The notes under the pieces were generated by a model, which saw nothing but the letters and a program-made list of their open reading frames with translations, made no database searches and was not told the DNA's origin. From Desulfobacterales bacterium (lineage in GTDB: Bacteria; Desulfobacterota; DSM-4660; Desulfatiglandales; Desulfatiglandaceae), in assembly GCA_022013615.1 (NCBI GenBank), contig JAKLQB010000171.1:1-12983 (forward strand): a stretch of DNA of 12,983 nt, in the 5' to 3' direction. How positions within the stretch are numbered: position 1 is the stretch's first letter; every line of letters starts with the position of its first letter. The position numbers and the translations under genes are program-made. Shown piece by piece: positions 1 to 5,659 of this stretch.

Positions 1-411
1 CGGAGGACCACAGACTTCTTCGACCGTTTCCTTTACCAACTTTCCATCCTCCCAAATCCGCTTCCGCACTGTCTGGCAATTGGGGTCATTTGTCCCTTCG
101 GGAATGGCTTCAACTGCATGGCCGCTTTTATCATAATAAATCACAGGTTTGCCATACTGGGCTGCATCTCTGGCCGCCTGATAATCTTGATCTACTGCAT
201 TTCCGACCAATGCCCCAATAATGGTTCCCGCAGCCAATCCGATTAGGGTACTCTGAGTATTGCCTCCAATCGCCTGGCCAATAAGAGCGCCCGTACCGGC
301 ACCTACTGCAGCCCCTACCTGGGTATTGTATCGGTCAGGGGGATAATGAGCGCATGAGACAAGGAAGAGAGATGAAGTCAGTATTAATAAAACTATATGA
401 TGTTTTTTCAT
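1..411 (-). CDS. Glycine-zipper outer-membrane lipoprotein, 3' end beyond the window
   Basis: This reading frame starts at the ATG at 411-409 and stays open to the left edge, so 137 codons are visible and the C-terminus is missing. An excellent ribosome site (GGAGGG, four bases before the ATG) fixes the start. The N-terminus is MKKHH, a hydrophobic stretch and the lipobox LVSC, with Cys20 as the predicted lipidation site. Residues about 32-76 form a glycine-zipper segment rich in GxxxG/AxxxG spacing (VGAAVGAGTGALIG, LAAGTIIGALVG), the pattern of Gly-zipper/17-kDa surface antigen lipoproteins that insert in or lie against the outer membrane. The remainder is hydrophilic, with two cysteines, and resembles the soluble tail of those proteins. 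By family knowledge it is a structural envelope lipoprotein; its precise role is unknown. It stands alone on its strand, with no close partner in view. Confidence 0.85.
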   Translation of the reverse strand, partial: MKKHHIVLLILTSSLFLVSCAHYPPDRYNTQVGAAVGAGTGALIGQAIGGNTQSTLIGLAAGTIIGALVGNAVDQDYQAARDAAQYGKPVIYYDKSGHAVEAIPEGTNDPNCQTVRKRIWEDGKLVKETVEEVCGPP

Positions 412-774
412 TTTTCCCTCCGAAGAATCGCCCTATCTTTTTTTAGTTGCCTTTAGGCTGCTTATGACTGATTCACATAAAATCCCTATTAGCTTTGTAA
501 TATAAAGATCATTTTCACCGGCGAAAAGTCCTTTTTATTTCTCTTCTTTTTTTCGTACTTCTATCTATTAATATTTAGACGCTCAAGGGCAAAAATAGTT
601 TACAGCACAACAAAAGATCCGAGCCCAATTCTTCGCAGTGCGCAAACAAATTGGCTATGGTCCTGGGCCTTTTTCTTTTTTTAACAACTAGATGGCTTGG
701 ATTTTCATTGTTTTGAGCGGGAAACCCGTGTTGTATAAAAATGTGCAGTGATTTAATAATTATAGGATTCCCTA
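412..774. other. AT-rich gene-free stretch upstream of the lipoprotein gene
   Basis: These 363 bases are AT-rich with several T/A runs. The part nearest 411 must contain the lipoprotein promoter, but I cannot name convincing -35/-10 boxes. A 76-codon minus-strand frame (575-805) has no recognisable family, no good ribosome site and cysteine/leucine-rich low-quality sequence, so it is not called as a gene. Confidence 0.5.
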
Positions 775-973
775 ATGGCCAAAAAAACCAACTTATTAAT
801 TGCATCGGTGCACATGTCCAGTCATGATGACAAACTTTTAAAGCTTACCCCATTGCTTGAGATAACAGAAGATAAACGGGAAGTTTTTTTTAAGCGTTGC
901 GGTACATGAAGAAGGGATAATGGAGATGCGAAGGCATGAACACATAGACCGTCCACTGGGCAGCAAAACTAAG
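775..973 (+). pseudogene. Frameshifted C-terminal remnant of a RAYT-like transposase
   Basis: From the ATG at 775, preceded by AGGA at 764-767, a 44-codon frame ends at a TGA at 907-909. A one-base shift at about 907 continues into a second frame (GAA at 908 onward) that runs into the insertion boundary at 973. Joined, the two pieces contain SSHDDKLLKLTPLLEI, then EEGIMEMRRHE and RPLGSK. As I know the family, this matches the C-terminal part of IS200-like/RAYT transposases, where a 'DDxLVKVxPLLE' stretch is followed by an 'EEE...RRHERTGRPLG' stretch. The N-terminal HUH domain is absent. The fragment ends exactly where the inverted end of the next element begins, so that element probably landed in it. 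An alternative is a genuine small protein of 44 residues. The family match was recalled from memory and not searched. Confidence 0.5.
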
Positions 974-988
974 GGGTCAGGTCTCAAC
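974..988 (+). repeat. Left inverted end of the RAYT element
   Basis: The sequence GGGTCAGGTCTCAAC is perfectly inverted at 2007-2021. It lies three bases past the transposase stop codon (992-994). Confidence 0.85.
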
Positions 989-991
989 AAT

Positions 992-1930
992 TTACAGAAA
1001 GAGCCTCTTTTCAAACTGCTCTATTTTTTTACTTAGTTTCCTGTCCTTTTCAAGTTTCAGCTTAAACCGTTTGCACGCTTGTGCCACCGCCGCATCTCCT
1101 ATTCCGAATTGCGCACCGATTGTTCTTAGTTTTTCACCTGTGTGTTTACGGCAAAGATATAGCTTAATGTTTCGTGCTGCTACAGGGTCTTGTCCAAATT
1201 CTGATTCAACCCGATCAAATATTTCAGGATGAGTAATTCTTGAACCAAGCTGTCTTAGGGCGGGCAGGTCCCTGTCTGGCTTTTTATCGGATAAATAGCT
1301 TCCCTTGATAAATTGAATAAAATCCTGGCTGCCGAGCAGGACCGACGCCCTTACTTCTTTTAGAGGGCTGTCATATTTTCGGGCAACCAGCAAAGACACA
1401 AACTTATTATAACCCAGTTGTGCAACCGAAACCTTGTCCCCAAAATAACCCAGAATGAAATCGCGATGTAACCAGTTCGGGGTCTTTTTCACACCAATAT
1501 AAAAATTATAGCTGGACCATTCGTATTTGTCAGGAGTTTCAGCCAATTTGGCCCGAACCGGATTAAGATGAATATATCTGGAAAGTTCCTTCGCGTACGC
1601 ATCCATTTCCACCAGAATAGCCTTATAGCGCCCCTGAAATAGATGGCCGGCCCTGGCACGCTTGACATTGAAATAGGTCGTATAAGCGCCGTTGATATGC
1701 CGCATGATCTGAGGAAGGTTTCCGGACGGCGTCTCAAGCAGAAGGTGATAATGGTTGTCCATAAGGCAGTAAGCATGAATTAGCGCATTGTATCTCGCAG
1801 TTGCTGTTTCAAGGTATTCAAGAAACTTTTGTCTGTCGCGGATGCTCTTAAAAACCGCTTTCCGCTCATTTCCGCGGGCGGTGACATGATAAAACGCACC
1901 GGGAAAGGTAATTCGTAACGGTCAGGCCAT
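992..1930 (-). pseudogene. REP-associated tyrosine transposase (RAYT) with TGA at codon 3
   Basis: The frame gives 312 residues if read from the ATG at 1930-1928, with AAGGA upstream. It begins M-A-stop-PLRITFPGAFYHVTARGNE, so the usual MARPLRI start has its Arg3 CGA changed to TGA at 1924-1922. No ATG, GTG, TTG or CTG follows in frame until Met57, which is already inside the catalytic HUH motif (DNHYH, His60 and His62). Starting there would lose the first strand and helix of the domain. The family landmarks LFQGRYKAI and RYIHLNPVRA follow and supply candidate catalytic tyrosines. Residues about 240-290 (FGQDP to ACKRFK) resemble a DnaA-domain-IV-like helix-turn-helix seen at the end of some RAYTs. 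RAYTs cut and join single-stranded DNA at REP hairpins. Apart from codon 3 the gene is intact, so the loss is recent, a sequencing error or a population variant. Confidence 0.88.
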
Positions 1931-1978
1931 ATCTCATTTCCTTATCATCTGGCTCTTGACATTCTGTTGATGTCCAAC

Positions 1979-2494
1979 TTAGCCTATCAATCGACTTTTG
2001 CCAAATGTTGAGACCTGACCCTGATGTCTTTTCTTGAGACCTGACCCTGATGTCTTCTGTCTTGCTACTGTCAAGTTACCGGATTTACATGACCATTCAT
2101 AGAGTTCAAGAGAGCCGTCCAAACTCTTTTTGTATCGTCCGTATTTCTTTTTCAAGGTCCCACATAACTGCCCCGCCTCATCATCTGTTAAATAGGGTTT
2201 TTCGCCAGAAGGATTCAAAGCCAATATCACCTCTGTCAGAGCTCCATTTTCGTCGAACAGATGGGCAACAATATAATTCTTTCCGCCTACTACTTTTTGA
2301 GATCTAAGAACGAAACTATCTGCCTTCCTTTCCCCCGATGTAAAATTAATCTTTTTCTTGACCATTTCAATGCTGTCGCCCCATTTGAATCCTCCCCATC
2401 CAGTAATATCGGCAGCAAAGGCCGGGTTAGCTGTCGCAAAGAAGATTATTAGTAAAACAATCGAAAAGCACCTTAGGTTAATGTTTTGGCTCAT
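1979..2494 (-). CDS. Small secreted protein of unknown function, C-terminus replaced by repeat sequence
   Basis: The frame encodes 171 residues from the ATG at 2494. It starts with a clear Sec signal peptide: polar N-terminus, hydrophobic IVLLIIFFATA, then NPAFA with likely cleavage after Ala27, giving a periplasmic protein. The mature part begins ADITGWGGFKWGDS and has a pair of cysteines (LCGTL, WSCKSG) that could form a disulfide. I do not recognise the family, though the 'GFKWGDS....VK' opening resembles small periplasmic proteins found in Desulfobacterota. Native-looking sequence ends near VARQ, encoded at about 2060. The last 30 or so residues are encoded by the two 23-bp REP-like copies and RAYT-element DNA, ending at the stop 1979-1981. 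The gene was therefore truncated and extended by the insertion and may not be functional. The ribosome site is weak (GATGAG). Confidence 0.65.
   Translation of the reverse strand: MSQNINLRCFSIVLLIIFFATANPAFAADITGWGGFKWGDSIEMVKKKINFTSGERKADSFVLRSQKVVGGKNYIVAHLFDENGALTEVILALNPSGEKPYLTDDEAGQLCGTLKKKYGRYKKSLDGSLELYEWSCKSGNLTVARQKTSGSGLKKRHQGQVSTFGKSRLIG
2007..2021 (-). repeat. Right inverted end of the RAYT element
   Basis: This is GTTGAGACCTGACCC, the exact reverse complement of 974-988. It lies 76 bases before the transposase start and inside the 3' part of the neighbouring secreted-protein frame. Confidence 0.85.
2008..2056. repeat. Tandem 23-bp copies of the element's end sequence
   Basis: TTGAGACCTGACCCTGATG plus TCTT occurs at 2008-2030 and again, identically, at 2034-2056, a 26-bp period with a 3-bp spacer. 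The first copy includes the inverted right end of the RAYT element. The second lies just outside it and is translated as part of the secreted protein's aberrant tail. This looks like a duplicated REP end or the scar of a second insertion. Confidence 0.8.
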
Positions 2495-2639
2495 AAATTT
2501 CTCATCTCTATATACTCTGCTTCAAAGCTTCACGCCTGAACAAAATTTATGCTACCCCCTGGATAAGAACTGCAATGTTCCCGCTTGCTCGCTATCAACA
2601 AAAACGATACATTATATGCAGCTTGAAAACAGCTGACGG

Positions 2640-3148
2640 ACTTGGCTACATTATTGGGAGAGGATAAGGATTACTTTAGCTTTTTTCCATGCGAGACGTC
2701 CGATTGAAAAAATCCCGATAGAAATGGAGCTTCATCCAAAGGATCGTGAGGAATACTCACCTATTCGGAACCTTAGAATGGGCGCCAGCTGTCCTGCAAC
2801 CATACACACGCAAAAAGAAGGCAAGGTTTCGAAAAAGTTGCAAAAGCATATGACCTTCGAGTCACACGAACGGTTTTTGAAGAGGCGAAATATAACCGAA
2901 AAGGGAATAAAAAAACACCAATCGACATAAGACAAAAAGTCACCATAATCCAGAACGTTGATGTTGATTGCCTTGAGAAAGTTTCTTCATAAGCGAAAGA
3001 AGCCAGCCTTGGTATCGAAACGGGTGAAGCCACCTCAATCGCATATCTGATCCAAAGCGAAAAAGGAGAAAAGCTGTTCGATTTTATCCGTAAGTGCGGC
3101 TACGTGGTTGATCGAAAAGGACGCAGCATCAGAATAAAATGGAGTTAG
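2640..3148 (+). pseudogene. Broken gene of unknown family (two frameshifts, one internal stop)
   Basis: A protein-like reading passes through all three plus frames. About 2640-2765 gives ITLAFFHARRPIEK and MELHPKDREEYSP. About 2766-2830 gives FGTLEWAPAVLQPYT and KKKARFRK. From about 2834 the third frame reads KVAKAYDLRVTRTVFEEA, then TPIDIRQKVTIIQNVDVDC, a TAA at 2990-2992, then AKEASLGIETGEATS, LIQSEKGEKLFDFIRKCGY and finally RIKWS with a TAG at 3146-3148. Each segment has a normal residue mix and they join smoothly, so a single gene of roughly 165 codons has decayed. I recognise no family or motif and assign no function. The 3' end is repeated after the next gene (3461-3490), tying this wreck to the MazG-like cassette. 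Confidence 0.6.
3119..3148 (+). repeat. Direct repeat, copy 1 (3' end of the broken gene)
   Basis: By eye about 22 of 30 bases match 3461-3490, and both copies end in AATGGAGTTA. Copy 1 encodes GRSIRIKWS-stop, and copy 2 read in the equivalent frame encodes GRNVKIEWS-stop. The match holds at protein level, so the repeat is probably gene-derived. Confidence 0.6.
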
Positions 3149-3154
3149 ATAAAT

Positions 3155-3160
3155 AGGAGG
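3155..3160 (+). promoter_or_regulatory. Ribosome binding site of the MazG-like gene
   Basis: A full AGGAGG lies four bases before the ATG at 3165. A TTG at 3162 is in frame but only one base from the site, so the ATG is the better start. Confidence 0.75.
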
Positions 3161-3164
3161 ATTG

Positions 3165-3458
3165 ATGAATACCACAGAACATTTATTGACCTGTTTAGCT
3201 GAGGAATGTGCCGAATTGCAACAAGCTATTTCCAAGGCGTTGCGTTTTGGCCTACAGGACAGATACCCAGGCGCAAGCACAACAAACGCGCAAGACATTG
3301 CCAAGGAATCTATAGATGTGTTGGCCGTGATTGACCTCCTACAAGAGCAAGGAATTATCACACAACCCAGAGAGACTAAGGCTATGTATGACGCCAAGCG
3401 TAAGCGGGTGAATGAATACATGAAGTACGCCAAAATCACTGGAGCCTTGGACGGCTGA
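3165..3458 (+). CDS. MazG-like nucleotide pyrophosphohydrolase (phage type)
   Basis: The product has 97 residues, about the size of a single all-alpha NTP-pyrophosphatase domain. The metal-binding signature is complete: EECAE at residues 13-17 (EExxE) and ESID at 48-51 (ExxD), about 30 residues apart, as in MazG and phage MazG-like enzymes. The family hydrolyses (d)NTPs to the monophosphate and pyrophosphate, cleaning nucleotide pools or lowering alarmone levels. The C-terminal third is a charged helix (DAKRKRVNEYMKYAK). Small stand-alone forms like this are common in phages and prophages, which fits the debris around it. The gene follows the broken unknown gene by 16 bases and is bracketed by copies of that gene's 3' end, suggesting it moved in as a unit. 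The substrate cannot be read from the sequence. Confidence 0.8.
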   Translation: MNTTEHLLTCLAEECAELQQAISKALRFGLQDRYPGASTTNAQDIAKESIDVLAVIDLLQEQGIITQPRETKAMYDAKRKRVNEYMKYAKITGALDG

Positions 3459-3460
3459 GA

Positions 3461-3490
3461 GGCCGCAATGTCAAAATAGAATGGAGTTAA
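3461..3490 (+). repeat. Direct repeat, copy 2, just after the MazG-like gene
   Basis: This is the partner of 3119-3148. It starts two bases after the MazG-like stop and would encode GRNVKIEWS-stop, a diverged version of the end of the upstream broken gene. Confidence 0.6.
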
Positions 3491-3628
3491 AATGTCTGCT
3501 TCTTTAGGTCCGCCATAAAACAATGAGCCAAGGGGAAAGCTAAGGCGCGATGTTTGAAACAAAAGTGAATATCACAGGTTTTGACGGTCTTTAATTATTC
3601 CAGATTTGTTGGAGATATCAACGATTGA

Positions 3629-3659
3629 ACTGTGCGGCGGTCTTTGCGTCCGCACCAGT
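3629..3659. terminator. Imperfect hairpin between convergent genes
   Basis: ACTG-TGCGG (3629-3637) pairs with CCGCA (3650-3654) and CAGT (3656-3659), leaving one bulged C and a 12-base loop. It sits between the convergent MazG-like and SRPBCC genes, where a shared terminator would be expected. There is no T-run on either strand, so an intrinsic terminator is uncertain. Confidence 0.25.
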
Positions 3660-3678
3660 GACAGGTTATGTGATATTA

Positions 3679-4158
3679 TTATGATTCAAGTATGATTATT
3701 AAGTTTTCACCTTCTTCTCTCATATGTTTTCTAACGCTTGATAAGCTATTCTCTATAGCCTTTTTAAAGAAAATTTTACCAAGCTTACCCACACGATAAG
3801 TCCCTGACGCAGTGAACAGGCAAAATTCTCCTTTTTGCTCAATAATAAATTCATTTTTTGGAAAAAATTTTCTGATTAAACGAGATGTCGGGGTATATAC
3901 AATTCTTTTGTCTGGTATAATCTTTACAATTTCGAATTTCAATTTATGCAGCTTTCCGTGAATGTATTCTTCAGCATACAGAACAGATCCCTCTGTCCAT
4001 GGGTTTCCTTTTAACCATCGGAAACTAACGTGGTCCTCTTTATGCCATACCCTATAGCTATCATCATCAACAATACTGGTTAAGAAATTGAAAACTTTTT
4101 CGGCCGTTGTTTTGATTTCTATAGAATCCTTAAGAACCACTTCTTCAAAGAATGCCAT
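3679..4158 (-). CDS. SRPBCC (START/polyketide-cyclase fold) family protein
   Basis: The product has 159 residues from the ATG at 4158-4156 and has no signal peptide, so it is probably cytosolic. The N-terminus VLKDSIEIKTTAEKVFNFL is the classic first strand and helix of the SRPBCC hydrophobic-ligand-binding fold. It continues with YRVWHKEDHVSFRWLKG, YAEEYIHGKLHKLKFEI and, near the end, SVRKHMREEGENL, a pattern I associate with an SRPBCC subgroup common in Desulfobacterota. Length matches a single domain. Members bind small hydrophobic molecules or act as cyclases or hydratases; no ligand can be assigned. The ribosome site is weak. The gene stands alone, convergent with the MazG-like gene. Confidence 0.8.
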   Translation of the reverse strand: MAFFEEVVLKDSIEIKTTAEKVFNFLTSIVDDDSYRVWHKEDHVSFRWLKGNPWTEGSVLYAEEYIHGKLHKLKFEIVKIIPDKRIVYTPTSRLIRKFFPKNEFIIEQKGEFCLFTASGTYRVGKLGKIFFKKAIENSLSSVRKHMREEGENLIIILES

Positions 4159-4769
4159 TTTATCGTATCCCCACTAAATAACAACCGCTTTTTGATGTTT
4201 TCCGCCTGTTAGACCTGGTGATAAATTGAGATAATCTGGACCCCGGCTAAATTTGTGATATGCTCAATAATCAGCCCCTAATTTGACGGAGGTCCGGTTA
4301 CAGATTACTTGCCAGGGTCTGACATAATCAGTATTACATGACTTTCGGCTCTACAAAATTACGTTGCATTCAAATGATACTCTATGCATTTTTAAAATTC
4401 AATCGCCCAATATGCGCCAATCTATCAAAGTTTAACAGGGATTCCATAAATCCAAATGAGATAATCTGTATGCCAATTTACTTGTATCATCTAAATGCAA
4501 TAGCAAATGAAATGAGCCGAAAGTCATGTATTATCAATATTTTGTGATACGTGTTACATACATGCAACTGGGATGAAGGTATCCAGATGAACCTGAATTT
4601 TTAGCCTACCCCAATATATGGTATTTCCCCACTCCTGTCCAATCCAATGAGGCGGTCTACAATTCTTGCCATAGTTGTTATGTGGCTTTTTCCCAGTTTG
4701 ACTTAAGAATATAGAGTCTTCACTATGAGGCCTCTGAGTTTTCCACAAGGACAACAATCATCTTAAAAC
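4159..4769. other. Gene-poor AT-rich gap containing a MITE-like element
   Basis: No convincing gene occupies these 611 bases. The centre (4335-4530) is an inverted-repeat element described separately. An 11-base motif GAGATAATCTG occurs both outside it (about 4227) and inside it (about 4458). A minus-strand frame at 4554-4757 and a plus-strand frame at 4338-4547 have no recognisable family. The latter is simply the reading of the palindromic element. Confidence 0.5.
4335..4530. repeat. MITE-like element with 17-bp perfect and about 46-bp imperfect inverted ends
   Basis: TACATGACTTTCGGCTC at 4335-4351 is exactly inverted at 4514-4530. The arms continue imperfectly inward: GTTGCATTCAAATGATAC (4363-4380) against GTATCATCTAAATGCAAT (4484-4501), with only a few mismatches. 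The centre is about 100 bases of AT-rich DNA without a gene. This is the architecture of a miniature inverted-repeat transposable element of about 196 bp. No clear target-site duplication is visible, and the mobilising transposase is not in the window. Confidence 0.7.
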
Positions 4770-5372
4770 TCAATTACCCTTGTAAAATTCAGGATACAGC
4801 TTTTCCGCACATTCTTGGCAAATACTATGACTAAATTCAGCTTCAGAACGGTCAGTAATATATTCCTCTATCGGAGTCCATGTGCCATTAGACTCACGTA
4901 TCTTCTTGCAATTGGCGCAAATGGGTAGCAAAGACCCTAACATATTTATCATGCTCTTTTCAATCGTTCGGATGCGGTGACTCAACATTTGAAGCAGCTC
5001 GAAGGCAATGGCAGGGTATTTCTCAATCTCTTTACGTAGATTCCATTGATCTAAACATAGGATCTGCGTGTCACCTTTGGCAACTACGCTGGCCGATCGA
5101 ACCAAATCATCAATCAGGGACATCTCGCCGAAATAGCTGTGGGGTCCGAGGGTTCGCAGATGCCTTTCGGTTTTACTGCCCAGATCTTTGATAACCTCTA
5201 CCTCACCTCTAATGATAATAAAAAGTCGGCTGTCTCGACCCCCCTCCCTGATGATCACCTCTCCTTTATGGAAAAAATGATGCTGGGTCTGTTTGGCTAT
5301 CCGCTCCAAGTCTTCCTTTTTCATAAGGGAAAAAATAGACACCTTGGACAGAAAATCCACCTCAGTTACCAT
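4770..5372 (-). CDS. Cyclic-nucleotide-binding domain protein with C-terminal cysteine (zinc-like) tail
   Basis: The product has 200 residues. The start is the ATG at 5372-5370, with GGAGGA six bases away; a TTG at 5378 directly abuts that site and is rejected. Residues about 1-130 are a CAP_ED cyclic-nucleotide-binding domain: KGEVIIREGG, the phosphate-binding cassette YFGEMSLIDD with Gly82 and Glu83, then RSAS with Arg92. The C-terminal 55 residues carry LLPICANCKKIRE and SHSICQECAEKLYPEF, giving Cys152, Cys155, Cys185 and Cys188, two CxxC pairs expected to bind zinc. From memory, this tail is found at the end of PAS and response-regulator proteins in Desulfobacterota. No helix-turn-helix is present, so this is not a CRP-type DNA-binding regulator; more likely a small sensor or signalling adaptor in the cytosol. 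It is monocistronic, with no obvious kinase or cyclase nearby. Confidence 0.85.
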   Translation of the reverse strand: MVTEVDFLSKVSIFSLMKKEDLERIAKQTQHHFFHKGEVIIREGGRDSRLFIIIRGEVEVIKDLGSKTERHLRTLGPHSYFGEMSLIDDLVRSASVVAKGDTQILCLDQWNLRKEIEKYPAIAFELLQMLSHRIRTIEKSMINMLGSLLPICANCKKIRESNGTWTPIEEYITDRSEAEFSHSICQECAEKLYPEFYKGN

Positions 5373-5620
5373 TTTCAATCCTCCAAAGCTCCGTTAAGTG
5401 GTAAGATCTAGCAGACACCCTTAAATAATAGGACGATTATGCCACTAAAGATTATGTCCTCAATCCCAAATCGCTACAATCCAATATAATCCGATAGGGA
5501 TGAGAATTTGTTACATGTGGTCATGAAGATTATATGAGAATATAAATTAAGTGTCAATTATGACCAATTGCTTGATGTTATGGCCAACTATTTGAAAATT
5601 CATGAAAATGAAGGAATTGA

Positions 5621-5650
5621 GGTCAGATCTTTCGATTTGAAGAGCTGACC
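5621..5650. repeat. REP-like hairpin resembling the RAYT element ends
   Basis: GGTCAG (5621-5626) pairs with CTGACC (5645-5650), extended by TCTT/AAGA after a mismatch, with an 8-base loop. The left arm GGTCAGATCT differs from GGTCAGGTCT at the RAYT end by one base, and the right arm GAGCTGACCC resembles GACCTGACCC. This looks like a diverged inverted pair of the same REP family. It lies downstream of the recombinase wreck on that gene's strand, so it could also act as a transcription stop, though there is no T-run. Confidence 0.5.
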
Positions 5651-5659
5651 CAATATGGC

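Larger units (their letters stand above)
974..2021 (-). mobile_element. RAYT/IS200-like element with 15-bp inverted ends
   Basis: The left end reads GGGTCAGGTCTCAAC (974-988) and the right end is its exact reverse complement (2007-2021). Between them lies one gene, a REP-associated tyrosine transposase on the minus strand whose stop codon lies only 3 bases inside the left end. Inverted REP-like ends around a RAYT are known as REPtron/BIME arrangements; IS200/IS605 elements proper carry subterminal hairpins rather than terminal inverted repeats. The left end abuts an older transposase remnant and the right end lies in the 3' part of a secreted-protein gene. I see no target-site duplication. 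Confidence 0.7.

Noticed and set aside
575..805. 76-codon minus-strand frame starting MQLISWFF
   Set aside because: It has no family resemblance, no ribosome site and an odd cysteine/leucine tail. It overlaps, on the opposite strand, the plus-strand transposase remnant at 775-973. A short similarity of its end DNA (near 609-623) to 5690-5704 was too brief to support a call.
1922..1924. TGA in the RAYT gene as selenocysteine or programmed recoding
   Set aside because: The family has arginine there, not cysteine, and a single CGA-to-TGA change explains it. No selenocysteine-insertion-type structure is evident right after it.
3144..3150. GTTAGAT as an integron cassette core site (GTTRRRY) near the MazG-like gene
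   Set aside because: The second repeat copy reads GTTAAAA and breaks the consensus. I could not find a matching inverse core site or an attC-like fold, so a cassette array is not supported.
4338..4547. 69-codon plus-strand frame MTFGSTKL...
   Set aside because: It begins and ends in the two inverted arms of the MITE-like element, so the frame is explained by the palindrome; no ribosome site and no family.
4554..4757. 67-codon minus-strand frame after the cNMP-binding gene
   Set aside because: Its tryptophan-, histidine- and proline-rich composition is not typical of a gene, there is no good ribosome site, and neither it nor the other frames give a recognisable domain.
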